The notes under the pieces were generated by a model. That model ran no database searches and was not told the origin of the DNA. It saw nothing but the letters and a program-made list of their open reading frames with translations. Both the position numbers and the translations under genes were made by a program. From Lysobacteraceae bacterium (lineage in GTDB: Bacteria; Pseudomonadota; Gammaproteobacteria; Xanthomonadales; Xanthomonadaceae), in contig JAEUPQ010000017.1 in assembly GCA_016789405.1 (NCBI GenBank), positions 310,001 through 374,000 on the forward strand: 64,000 nucleotides of DNA, read 5' to 3'. Positions 17,111-25,403 of this stretch are shown here, one piece after another; positions within the stretch are counted from its first letter, which is position 1; every line of letters begins with the position of its first letter.

Positions 17111-17839
17111 TCAGTCGAACACGTGGGCCAGCGGCGTGCCGGCGAGGCTGCGACGCAGGTCGGCGGCATTGGCGATCAGCTGATCGAGCGGCTCGGGATT
17201 CTGGTGGACGCTGCGCGTGCGCAGCGGATGCGGCGAGAGGCCGAGGCATTCGAACAGCCGCGCCTGTTCATCCTCGTCGAACAGGAATTCGTAGCGAAGC
17301 GACAGCGACGACTGCCCGCTTCGCCGCAATGCGGCCTCGATGCCGGCATGGAAGGCGTCGACGCGGGCCGCATGCTCAGCCAACTCGCTGGCATCGACGT
17401 GCACGCGTGGACGCGCCAGCGGTGGTGCGTCGTCGTAGGCTTCCCAGCGTCCGGTGGCGTCGGCGATGCGCTCGGAGACCAGCCGGCGCAAGGCATTCCG
17501 TCGACGCAGGACGATCTTCGCGATGCCCGGGTCGGCGAGCACGTGCGCGAGCACCCCGGGGGCCTGGTCCGGCGTCATCTTGAATCCAATCGCACGCGCC
17601 TGCCTGGTGTCTGCCCACACACGATCGAGGAAACCCAGGGGATCGCGGTCACGCGCCTTGATGGCTTGTGGTGCGTCGGCGGCATCGCGTTCTTCCAGGG
17701 TCGTGAAGATGCCCTTCGGATTGAACAGTTCGTGGTGGCAGCGCACCTCGGGATGACTGCCGAGCAGCGAGCACAGCAGGTTGCTGCCGCTGCGTCGCGC
17801 GGCGAGGATCACGAAGCGGCGTGGCGCGGCGTCCGTCAT
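17111..17839 (-). CDS. Stf0-like sulfotransferase
   Basis: A 242-residue P-loop sulfotransferase-family protein. The 5'-phosphosulfate-binding loop is visible as FVILAARRSGSNLLCSLLGS (residues 9-28), and HHELFNPKGIF follows as in Stf0/NodH relatives. The 3'-phosphate-binding region is IAKIVLRRRNALRRLVSERI, then ATGRWEAY. It would move sulfate from PAPS to a hydroxyl or amine, for example on a sugar. ATG 17839 is used here; a GTG at 17857 overlaps the stop of the WD40 gene (GTGA) and is a serious alternative, as other genes of this cluster are coupled the same way. Confidence 0.82.
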   Translation of the reverse strand: MTDAAPRRFVILAARRSGSNLLCSLLGSHPEVRCHHELFNPKGIFTTLEERDAADAPQAIKARDRDPLGFLDRVWADTRQARAIGFKMTPDQAPGVLAHVLADPGIAKIVLRRRNALRRLVSERIADATGRWEAYDDAPPLARPRVHVDASELAEHAARVDAFHAGIEAALRRSGQSSLSLRYEFLFDEDEQARLFECLGLSPHPLRTRSVHQNPEPLDQLIANAADLRRSLAGTPLAHVFD

Positions 17840-17853
17840 CGACACGGCCTCGC

Positions 17854-19788
17854 TCACGCACGCTCCGGCGCGGGGCGCTGCTGCATCGCGCGCAATTCGG
17901 CGACGATCTCGAGGTCGTCGGCGCGCACGCGGTAGCAGGCGCCGTCGTAGGACGAGGCCAGCAGATGGCGGCCCTCGCCATCGGCGCGTGCCACGGCGCT
18001 GATGCCGTTGCCGGCGATGCCCTTGCGCAGGATGGCGCGGGTCGCCAGGTCCACGCGCAGCAGTTCGCCCCAGTAGTTCGAGACCACCACCGTGTCGCGA
18101 TCGACGAAACACAGGCCCTTCGGCGAGCGTCGGCCCAGGTCGAAGGCGTCGAGCAGCACGCCGTCTTGCAGCCGGTAGACGAGCAGATGGAAGTCGCGCC
18201 CGGTCGTGGCGAGGAATTCGCCGCTCGGGTCGAGGTCGAGGTCGTCGATGATCGCGGTGTGGCCGGCGAAGCGATGCAGCAGCTGGCCGTCGAAATCCCA
18301 CGAGGTGAGCACGCCGTCGGCGCTGCAGCTGACGCCGACGCGTTTTTCCGGATGCAATCGCAGGGCCTTCACCGCATTGGCGTGATGCGCGAAACGCGTC
18401 AGTGGCGTGCCGTCGCGCGAGGTGCGCACGATCGCGCCGGAATAGCAGGCCACGAACAGCGCATCTTCGCCGTGCGCCGGCGAAGTGCCTCGCACGCAGT
18501 TGATCGGGCCTTCGCCGAGGTGATGCCAGGCGATCGCGCGCAGCGCTTCGCTGCTGTCGCCCTTGCGCTCGAAGACATGCAGGTGCTGGTCGTGCGCACC
18601 GCACACCACGCGACGCCCGCCTTCCCGGCTGGTCACGGCATTCATCAGCATGCGCCCGGTGCCGGGCGTGGCCTGCGCGAGCCAGCGGGCCCCTTCGTCG
18701 CCGAAGCGGCCGATCCGCAGGCGGCCGGCGTCGTTCACCGTGGCGAAGGTGGCGTCGTCCACGGCCGCGATGTCGTTGAAGCAGTCGTTGCCGAGCGTGC
18801 CGTGCGCGGCGCCGAGTTCGGTGAGGAACGCGCCGTCGTCGGCGCGCCAGACCAGCACGGTGCCGTCGAAGGTGCCGGCGACGACGTGGGCGCCGTCGCT
18901 GGACCAGTTGAACGAGCGCTCCCACTGGCGGGGGCGCGCTTCGAGGCGCAGGCGATGGTGGAAGTCGTGCCCGCTCCACAGATGGATCGCCTGGTCGTAG
19001 GCCGCGCTGAGGATGGCGCCGTCGACGGGCGAGCACGCGACCTTCTTGATGCCGGATGCATGGGCGGAGATCACCGCCAGCAGGTCGCCGCTGTGGATCG
19101 CGAACACGCGGATGCAGCCGTCGTCGCAGCCCAGCACCACGCGACCGTGGCGTGGATCGATCGCACAGGTGTCGGTCTCGGTCTCGAACGGCCCCCACAT
19201 CCGCACCTGGCGACCGGTGGCGATGTCCCAGACGCGAAGGGTGCTGTCGTCGCCGGAGGTGTAGAGGTGCTGGCTGTCGGCGCAGATGCTGAGGACGTCG
19301 CGCTCGTGGCCTTCGATCGCGCGCACGATCGCGCCGCTGCGCAGGTCCCAGACAAGGATCCGTCGGTCGCGCGAGACGGAGGCACCGAAGTGCTCGCCGA
19401 TGAAGCAGAAATCCTCGACGTCGTCGCTGTGCCCGACGAGGCGCATCAGACGCTCTCCGGTGGCGGCATCCCAGAGGATCGCGCTGTAGTCGGACGACAC
19501 CGAGGCCGCACGACGACCGTCGTCGGAGACCACGACGCGATTGGCGAGATGGTCGTGATGGCCGAACAGCTTCACTTCCTGGGTGTCGAGGTCGAAGCGG
19601 GCGATCGCGCCGTCGTAGGCGGCGGTCAGGATGCGCCGCGTGCCGGGGATCCAGGTGGCGGTGGTCACCGGGCCGCGATGGCGATGGAACGCGAATGCGG
19701 ACGCGTCCGCGCGCGTGCCGTCGCGCATGCTGTCGACCAGGTCGCGATGTTCGGGGGCCTGCGGTGCGATGGCGTCGATCGTGTGCAT
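17854..19788 (-). CDS. large WD40-repeat protein of the accessory cluster
   Basis: A 644-residue cytosolic protein made almost only of WD40 blades, at least twelve, enough for two beta-propellers. Clear repeats include GPVTTATWIPGTRRILTAAY, SSDYSAILWDAATGE, SRDRRILVWDLRSGAIVRAI, GDDSTLRVWDIATGRQV, GTFDGTVLVWRADDG and SADGVLTSWDFDGQ. No signal peptide or enzyme domain is seen. The start ATG at 19788 has GAGG 8 bases upstream. It lies directly downstream of a 444-residue unknown gene and a GTP cyclohydrolase II fusion. The toxoflavin loci of Burkholderia also pair GTP cyclohydrolase II with a WD-repeat protein (ToxC), so a scaffold or catalytic role in a pterin-like pathway is possible (inference). 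Confidence 0.88.
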   Translation of the reverse strand: MHTIDAIAPQAPEHRDLVDSMRDGTRADASAFAFHRHRGPVTTATWIPGTRRILTAAYDGAIARFDLDTQEVKLFGHHDHLANRVVVSDDGRRAASVSSDYSAILWDAATGERLMRLVGHSDDVEDFCFIGEHFGASVSRDRRILVWDLRSGAIVRAIEGHERDVLSICADSQHLYTSGDDSTLRVWDIATGRQVRMWGPFETETDTCAIDPRHGRVVLGCDDGCIRVFAIHSGDLLAVISAHASGIKKVACSPVDGAILSAAYDQAIHLWSGHDFHHRLRLEARPRQWERSFNWSSDGAHVVAGTFDGTVLVWRADDGAFLTELGAAHGTLGNDCFNDIAAVDDATFATVNDAGRLRIGRFGDEGARWLAQATPGTGRMLMNAVTSREGGRRVVCGAHDQHLHVFERKGDSSEALRAIAWHHLGEGPINCVRGTSPAHGEDALFVACYSGAIVRTSRDGTPLTRFAHHANAVKALRLHPEKRVGVSCSADGVLTSWDFDGQLLHRFAGHTAIIDDLDLDPSGEFLATTGRDFHLLVYRLQDGVLLDAFDLGRRSPKGLCFVDRDTVVVSNYWGELLRVDLATRAILRKGIAGNGISAVARADGEGRHLLASSYDGACYRVRADDLEIVAELRAMQQRPAPERA

Positions 19789-19816
19789 GGGCGCCTCTAC
19801 GGAAAGGAGGTGGAGA

Positions 19817-21151
19817 TCAGAAGCGGATCGCGGTGTTGCCGATACGCAGGGGTTCATGGATGCCGCCGGACCAATTGGCGAGCCGCAGCGCGTACTCTTC
19901 GGCGCGGATGCCGCCGACCGGGCCGTTGTTGGCATCGGCGCCGAGCAGCCAGGCCTGTGGTGCATGTCGGGCGACCGCGTCGATCCAGCGCGCGAATGCG
20001 GCTTCGCGCTCGGCATGCGTCAGGTGCCACAGCGCATGCACGGACGAGAATGCATTGCTCCACCACACCGCCGCAGGACCTGCGGGCGGTGTGCCGATCG
20101 CACGTTCCGGTGCGCGCAGGAGATCCACTTCGACATAGCGATGACGCAGGACGCGGGTGGCGCGCCAATGCGCGGCGAATGCGTCCGCACCGCCCCAGTC
20201 GTCGAGTTCGCGCGACCACAGCCGATCCAGTTCGTCGCGCGCGGGTCCGTCGCCGCGTGCGGTCGAAGACAGCCAGTAGTGGGTGGTGCCCGGCTGCAGG
20301 CGTGGCCAGAGGAATCCGGGCAGGTCGCGGCCATCCCATTGCTCGACCAGCATGCGGCGGAAGGCGAGGGCATCCGCGCTGTAGTCGAAGAAGGTCAGTT
20401 CGGTGTCGTCGGTGAACCCGTGGCGGCGCAGGATGGCGTCGGGCTTGAAACCCGCGGCCACGCAGGACAGCGAGGCGAGGGGCTTGGGATCATCGACCCG
20501 GATGTCGTCGTAGGACTCGAGGTTCCAGATGAACACGCCGCGCTGGCATTGGTCGAGGGTGCGCGCGAGCGAAGCGATGAAATCACCGAGCGGGCGCTCC
20601 AGCGTCGTCGTGTCGACCGACGCCGGCGTGGCACGCAGCGCCTGCGCATGCGCGGGTCGGTGCGGTTCCAGGTCGCGGCTGCAGCGCAGCGCCTCCGCAG
20701 GGGCATCGACGATCCCGTCATCGATCGCCGCCATCAGCTGCGGCGTGTCTGCGACGTGGGTGAGGGAAGGCCGGCCGCGCGCCTGCCAGCGCTCGAGATC
20801 GACCAGCCAGCAGGCGTTGTGCACGGTGTCGGCCGCGAGCTTGCGGCCGACCAGCCATGCGTCGTCGCCGAGCGCGCGGGCCAGCACGTCGACCAGTTCG
20901 GGCGCAGCGGCGCCTTTGGGGCGCAGCGTTTCAACGACAAGATGGCCGCAGGCCTGCACCAGGCAATGACGTGCGCCGCGTGCGGCTGCACGCGCAAGCA
21001 GGCGATCCGGGTCCGTGTCTTCGGTGATCGGGCCGGCATACGACCAGCGCGACCATGCGAAGGTCAGTTCGCGGCAGCGCTCGGCGAGTGCGCTGTCGTC
21101 GAAGCGATCGCGGGTGTCGAGGACCGCGTAGACGAAGGACGCGCCGCTCAC
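19817..21151 (-). CDS. 444-residue protein of unknown function in the accessory cluster
   Basis: A soluble protein I do not recognise. It starts with GTG at 21151, overlapping the stop of the GTP cyclohydrolase fusion (GTGA), so the two are translationally coupled. Visible features are an N-terminal SGASFVYAVLDTRDRFDD and a Trp-rich AWSRWSYAGP. The middle has RGVFIWNLESYDDIRVDD, then a C-terminal block FDYSADALAFRRMLVEQWDG, WWSNAFSSVHALWHLT and WLLGADANNGPVGG. The FDYS...ALxF...WDG pattern is also seen in some carbohydrate-related and methyltransferase-like proteins, from memory only. No Walker, SAM or metal motif is obvious. Context suggests an enzyme in the same pathway as its coupled partner. 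Confidence 0.8.
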   Translation of the reverse strand: MSGASFVYAVLDTRDRFDDSALAERCRELTFAWSRWSYAGPITEDTDPDRLLARAAARGARHCLVQACGHLVVETLRPKGAAAPELVDVLARALGDDAWLVGRKLAADTVHNACWLVDLERWQARGRPSLTHVADTPQLMAAIDDGIVDAPAEALRCSRDLEPHRPAHAQALRATPASVDTTTLERPLGDFIASLARTLDQCQRGVFIWNLESYDDIRVDDPKPLASLSCVAAGFKPDAILRRHGFTDDTELTFFDYSADALAFRRMLVEQWDGRDLPGFLWPRLQPGTTHYWLSSTARGDGPARDELDRLWSRELDDWGGADAFAAHWRATRVLRHRYVEVDLLRAPERAIGTPPAGPAAVWWSNAFSSVHALWHLTHAEREAAFARWIDAVARHAPQAWLLGADANNGPVGGIRAEEYALRLANWSGGIHEPLRIGNTAIRF

Positions 21152-22506
21152 GACACCGCCTCGGCGCGCAGTTCCTCGCGCTGCGGTTCGCCCCAGATCA
21201 CCAGGTCCTGGCCGATCGGAAGGTAGTGCGGTTGCGCGATGCGAGTGTGCTGGTGCTTGAGCAGTCCCTGGTTCGGCGCGAACGCAGGCACGCCGCCGAC
21301 CATCAGCGGTGCGACGGTCAGCACCAGCAGGTCGAACAGGCGCTGGTTCACCACCTGGGTGAGGATGCGGCCGCCGCCTTCGACCATCAGGTTGCGCACG
21401 CCGCGCTGGCGCAGCATCGCGAACAAGGCGGCGAGATCGACGCGGTCGGCGTCGTCGGTCGGCACGATGATCACTTCGGCGCCCAGCGCTTCGAGACGTC
21501 GGACACGCAGCGGATCTGCATGATGCGTCGTTGCGATCCAGACGCGGCGGTTCGGATGGTTGAGCAGCCGCGCGTCGACCGGGAAGCGCAGGCGGCTGTC
21601 CACCACGATCGGCTGCGGATCCGGACCGGCGGCGTCGCGCACCGTCAGGCTCGGGTTGTCGGCCAGCACGGTGCCGATGCCGATCAGGATGCCGTCGTGC
21701 GCGGCGCGCAGGCGATGGGTGAACGCGCGCGACGCGGTGCAGCTGATCGCCAGCGGCCGATCCTTGGTGGCTGCGGCGCAGCCGTCGAGCGTCTGCGCAT
21801 AACTGAGGGTCACGAACGGATGCTTCGGCGAGGGCTGCGCGCGCGCGCGGTCGAGCAGTCCGAACAGCCGCTCGACTTCCGGCGTGGAGGCGTGCTCGTG
21901 GTTGGGCGGGGCATCGAGCATGTGTCCCATGCGCACGGCCTTGGTCTGCAGGTAGTCGCGGTTCTGGGGACGCGGCGGGATCACCAGCGGCACCCGCGCC
22001 ACGACTTCGATGCCGTGCTCGCGCAGGCCGTCGACCTTGGCCGGATTGTTGGTCAGCAGGCGCACCGCATCGATGCCGAGCGCGCGCAGGATGCGCGCGG
22101 CCACGCCGTAGTCCCGCGCATCCGGCAGATGGCCCAGGCGCACGTTGGCGTCGACGGTGTCCAGGCCCTGATCCTGCAGGTTGTAGGCGCGCAGCTTCTC
22201 GGCCAGGCCGATGCCGCGGCCTTCCTGTCTCAGGTACAGCAGCACGCCGCGACCCGCCTGGGCGATGCGGCGCATCGATTCGGCAAGCTGTTCGCCGCAA
22301 TCGCAGCGTCGCGATCCGAGCACGTCGCCGGTGAAGCATTCCGAGTGCAGGCGCACCAGGAGGGGCCGCGCATCGTCTTCGCCTGCATCGAGATTGCCGA
22401 TCGTCAGCGCGACGTGTTCGCGACCATCGAAGCCGTCGAAGACCGCGGTCTGGAACTCGCCGACATCGATCGGCATGCGTGCGCAGGGGACATCGAGCTT
22501 GGTCAT
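21148..22506 (-). CDS. GTP cyclohydrolase II fused to RibD-type reductase domain
   Basis: A 452-residue two-domain protein. Residues 1-200 are GTP cyclohydrolase II: the zinc ligands Cys57, Cys68 and Cys70 lie in HSECFTGDVLGSRRCDCGEQ, then LRQEGRGIGL and LTNNPAKVDGL. From about residue 228, PFVTLSYAQTLDGCAA, DGILIGIGTVLADNPSLTVR and NLMVEGGGRILTQV form a RibD C-terminal (DHFR-like) reductase. Neither the DHBP synthase domain of RibBA nor the RibD deaminase domain is present. The fusion would open GTP and reduce the ribosylaminopyrimidine, steps shared by riboflavin and toxoflavin-type pathways. It overlaps the GT8 gene by ATGA and the 444-residue gene by GTGA. Standard riboflavin genes are not in view. 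Confidence 0.93.
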   Translation of the reverse strand: MTKLDVPCARMPIDVGEFQTAVFDGFDGREHVALTIGNLDAGEDDARPLLVRLHSECFTGDVLGSRRCDCGEQLAESMRRIAQAGRGVLLYLRQEGRGIGLAEKLRAYNLQDQGLDTVDANVRLGHLPDARDYGVAARILRALGIDAVRLLTNNPAKVDGLREHGIEVVARVPLVIPPRPQNRDYLQTKAVRMGHMLDAPPNHEHASTPEVERLFGLLDRARAQPSPKHPFVTLSYAQTLDGCAAATKDRPLAISCTASRAFTHRLRAAHDGILIGIGTVLADNPSLTVRDAAGPDPQPIVVDSRLRFPVDARLLNHPNRRVWIATTHHADPLRVRRLEALGAEVIIVPTDDADRVDLAALFAMLRQRGVRNLMVEGGGRILTQVVNQRLFDLLVLTVAPLMVGGVPAFAPNQGLLKHQHTRIAQPHYLPIGQDLVIWGEPQREELRAEAVS

Positions 22507-23465
22507 GGTGTCGGCTCCGTTTCGGTGCGCGGCCGCATCACTGTCTGCATGCCTCGCGTTTCTCGGGTGGTGTCGCCTGTCGTCTCGGTGGCGCCCGGCA
22601 GCAGTGCGCGCAGCTGTCGCCACAGTTCGTAGAACTTCGCCAGGCCAGGCGCCTGCTCGAACAGGTCGTCCGGCGGCGTTTCCCAGGGTTTGCAGCGCCC
22701 GGCCATGTGCACGATGCGCGCATCGAAGCAGTGCAACCGATGCGCGCGCCGGATCTTTGCTTCGAGGATCGGCATGTAGTTCCATCGGCCGTCGAGCAAC
22801 GCCATGCGCCCGGCGAAATGCCGGTTGAGGATCAGCTGGTCGGTCCAGCCGACGGTCTCCACGCCACGCCAGAAGGCCGGGTCGATGCTCGCGACCAGCG
22901 CATCGCGCACCGTGCGCTGGAGGCATTCGCCGCCGATCGACAGCATGCCGCTGTTGAAGCAGCCGGTGAGCGTCGCGCCGTAGCGTTCGCGATTGGATGC
23001 GCGCGCGGCGTCGGCATCGCCGAGCAGTTCGTCGTAGCGGCTGCCGTCCGGGCTGGCCAGCAGCGGGCATTCGTCGAGGTGTTCTCCGAAAAACAGCGGC
23101 GACAGGTCGCCGGTGACGAAGGCATCGCTGTCGATGTAGACGACGCGTTCGAATTCGACGAGGCCGAATGCCTCCAGCGAGGCGAAACGCGGTCCTGCGC
23201 GTTTCAATGCAGGGATGGCCTGGGTGAGCGCCACGACGCGCGCGTCGAGATCCGCGCCCGGCAGGATGAACTCCACCGGCGCCAGCGCACGCAGTCGCGC
23301 CTTCGATGCTTCGCCGAGCGTGCCACCGACCAGCACGAGGATCCGGCCCTGGAACCACGGGTTGTGGCGCAGGAAGCTGAAGACCAGCATTTCCGTACCG
23401 TCGACGAAGCCATCGTCGGTGATGGTGAGCAGGCAGTGGCCGCTGCGCGGTGGAGGGCTGGTCAT
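22503..23465 (-). CDS. GT8-like glycosyltransferase
   Basis: A 320-residue nucleotide-sugar glycosyltransferase resembling family GT8 (GT-A fold). It opens with HCLLTITDDGFVDGTEMLVF. The central RVVYIDSDAFVTGDLSPLFF holds the metal-binding D-x-D. FNSGMLSIGG and TDQLILNRHF are typical downstream motifs, and the C-terminal segment HRLHCFDARIVHMAG supplies the usual conserved His. It precedes the cyclohydrolase fusion with a 4-base overlap. It may add a sugar to the cluster product or to another acceptor. The last 30 residues are Thr/Glu-rich and probably disordered. Donor and acceptor are unknown. Confidence 0.85.
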   Translation of the reverse strand: MTSPPPRSGHCLLTITDDGFVDGTEMLVFSFLRHNPWFQGRILVLVGGTLGEASKARLRALAPVEFILPGADLDARVVALTQAIPALKRAGPRFASLEAFGLVEFERVVYIDSDAFVTGDLSPLFFGEHLDECPLLASPDGSRYDELLGDADAARASNRERYGATLTGCFNSGMLSIGGECLQRTVRDALVASIDPAFWRGVETVGWTDQLILNRHFAGRMALLDGRWNYMPILEAKIRRAHRLHCFDARIVHMAGRCKPWETPPDDLFEQAPGLAKFYELWRQLRALLPGATETTGDTTRETRGMQTVMRPRTETEPTP

Positions 23466-23469
23466 CGCG

Positions 23470-25074
23470 TCATGGTTCCGAAGCCGGGACCGGCACGCGG
23501 TCGAAGACGAAACTCATGTCGCCCATGCCGAACGGCCAGCCCGGTGGATTGGTCGAAGGCGTGTGGCAGGCGAAGCAGTCGCGGCCCATCAGCGGGGTCG
23601 CGCCAGGCGTCTGCACCAGGCAGGTGCCGGCCTGCATCCAGGTTTCCATTGCCGTGTTTGCGAGCGCCGTGTCTCCTGCGCGCGTGTGCAGCGGCGTTGT
23701 GTCGACGCCGTTGCAGGTGCTCGGGAAGCGCGTCCGCGGCGGCGTGGTGCCCAGCATCACGCCGTCGTCGTAGCGGAAGCAGCCGACGCCGGGCGCGTGT
23801 CCCGCCATGTATTCCGCGCCGATCAGGCGGTAGTAGCGCCATTTTCCATCCAGTCGTTCCGGAAACCGTGCGCGCAGCGATTCGTCGAGACACGCGGCGG
23901 CATCGCCGGGCGAGCCGTCGCCCTTGCAGTGCGCCAGCGCCGTCGTGCGGCACACGTTGATGCGTTCGTATGCGGCGTTCCCGGTTCCTTCGGATGCGCT
24001 TGCGGCCGACGTCGTGGTCGAGTCCGCCACGCTGCGCCGGGGGTCGACGTTGCACAGCGGCGTCGCACTCGGCATGCCGCAGGTCTGGTCCTGCAGCGTC
24101 TGGCCGTCGGCAGCGACGGTGTAGCGGTACGCGCCGTCCGGTACGGCGCACCGACTGCCATCGCCTCCCTTCGCGCGATAGCTGGTCCAGTCGAACAGGT
24201 TCCACTCCGCCAGGGTTCGTCCGGGATGCACCGGATCGCGCGGTCGCTGCGCGATCGGCGCGGCACCGCCCGGCGCGCAATCGGGCGCATTCGCGACATG
24301 CTCGAAGGTCGCCCACGTCATCTCGCCGAGCGTCGGCGTCTTCTGCACGAGGTGCATGCCGATCAATCCCCACTCGCGACCGTTCGCGTCGCGTTCGCAG
24401 TGCATGGTCTGCGCGGGGCAGGGCGTTTCCTCGCCGAACGGTCGCCACGCCGTCTTGAGACTGATCGCGCCGGGCGTATCGCGCGTACCGGCAGGCAACC
24501 AGACCCCGCCGGTCGCCGGGTCTGCCTTGAATGCGTCGGCGGCCGCCTGCAGGCGATCGGCGCGATACAGGCCGGTGGTCGAGAGATAGTCGACGAAGGT
24601 GCGGTTCACGCGGACGTCGTAACCGACCCGACGATGGCGGGCGTCCAGCAGAACGAAGCCATCGCCCGGCTGGCCTTCGCGTGCGGTCTTGCGCAGCGCG
24701 CGCGTGGCGAGTGGCTTGAAACCGTCGCGCCAGCGCGGCGCGGCACCGCTTTGCGGGATCGCGTCGTACCACGGCGCGAACGACATGAAGCGAGGATGGC
24801 CGCGGCCGTCGTTCCCTGCGAGATACAGGAAATTGTTGAGCGCGAAGCGGAGCATCGCGCAGTCTTCGTCGCGTGCCTGGGCATCATCCGGTGACGGATC
24901 GAACCAGAAGCGGCGACCATCCGCGCCGTCCGCTTCGCAGCGTGCCGCATGCGCCTGCCGCTGGCCGGCCTTGTCTCCACGGGCATCCGCCGCGCAGCCG
25001 GGCAGCAGCGACATCGCGGCCATCGCCAGCACCAGATCGATCTTCCAAGCGACTCTTTTCGGCACGCCGTTCAT
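23470..25074 (-). CDS. secreted lipoprotein with single heme-binding motif
   Basis: A 534-residue lipoprotein that heads the minus-strand cluster. The signal ends in a lipobox (AMSLLPGC, Cys about 27), so it should be anchored in the outer or inner membrane facing the periplasm. A single c-type heme motif CFACH lies near residue 500 in GRDCFACHTPSTNPPGWP. The body is Cys-rich with many Trp and no repeated heme sites, and I do not recognise a domain in it. A c-type cytochrome-like electron-transfer role is possible. It is transcribed divergently from the ferritin-like gene at 25404, and such lipoproteins and ferritin-like proteins may work together (inference). The next gene starts 4 bases after its stop. 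Confidence 0.8.
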   Translation of the reverse strand: MNGVPKRVAWKIDLVLAMAAMSLLPGCAADARGDKAGQRQAHAARCEADGADGRRFWFDPSPDDAQARDEDCAMLRFALNNFLYLAGNDGRGHPRFMSFAPWYDAIPQSGAAPRWRDGFKPLATRALRKTAREGQPGDGFVLLDARHRRVGYDVRVNRTFVDYLSTTGLYRADRLQAAADAFKADPATGGVWLPAGTRDTPGAISLKTAWRPFGEETPCPAQTMHCERDANGREWGLIGMHLVQKTPTLGEMTWATFEHVANAPDCAPGGAAPIAQRPRDPVHPGRTLAEWNLFDWTSYRAKGGDGSRCAVPDGAYRYTVAADGQTLQDQTCGMPSATPLCNVDPRRSVADSTTTSAASASEGTGNAAYERINVCRTTALAHCKGDGSPGDAAACLDESLRARFPERLDGKWRYYRLIGAEYMAGHAPGVGCFRYDDGVMLGTTPPRTRFPSTCNGVDTTPLHTRAGDTALANTAMETWMQAGTCLVQTPGATPLMGRDCFACHTPSTNPPGWPFGMGDMSFVFDRVPVPASEP

Positions 25075-25403
25075 CGGACTCCTCCATGAAGACCGTGGAC
25101 TCCATCCGCCCGTGCATGGCGGCCCCGTGTGGTCACGTTACGGAAAAATGCCGCACAAGGGAATCGATGGCGCGCACGCTTCGCGCCGGTGCCCGCTGCA
25201 TGCCCGATGCACCGGAAACGCGGATTCCCTTGCAGGCGAAGGGATCGAGCGCAGGATCGATCCGGCACCCCTCCGACGGACTGATTCCGGACTGATCCTG
25301 CAGCGATGCCGGTGCGTCGATACCTTGCTCGAGACGCGGGCGGAACGTGCCGCGATCAGCAGGCCCGATCCATGCCATCCACCAGACGACAGGGAGTCCA
25401 ACG
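25075..25403. other. 329-base divergent intergenic region
   Basis: This lies between the starts of the lipoprotein-led minus-strand cluster and the plus-strand ferritin-like gene, so it should hold both promoters. It is slightly richer in AT around 25135-25150 (GTTACGGAAAAATG). I see no strong palindrome and no convincing -35/-10 pair. The only clear signal is GGGAG, 7 bases before the ferritin-like ATG. Confidence 0.5.

Noticed and set aside
16258..25074. Cluster as capsule or LPS biosynthesis
   Set aside because: Glycosyltransferase and sulfotransferase would fit, but there is no polymerase, flippase or nucleotide-sugar gene, and the cyclohydrolase fusion and WD40 protein do not fit.
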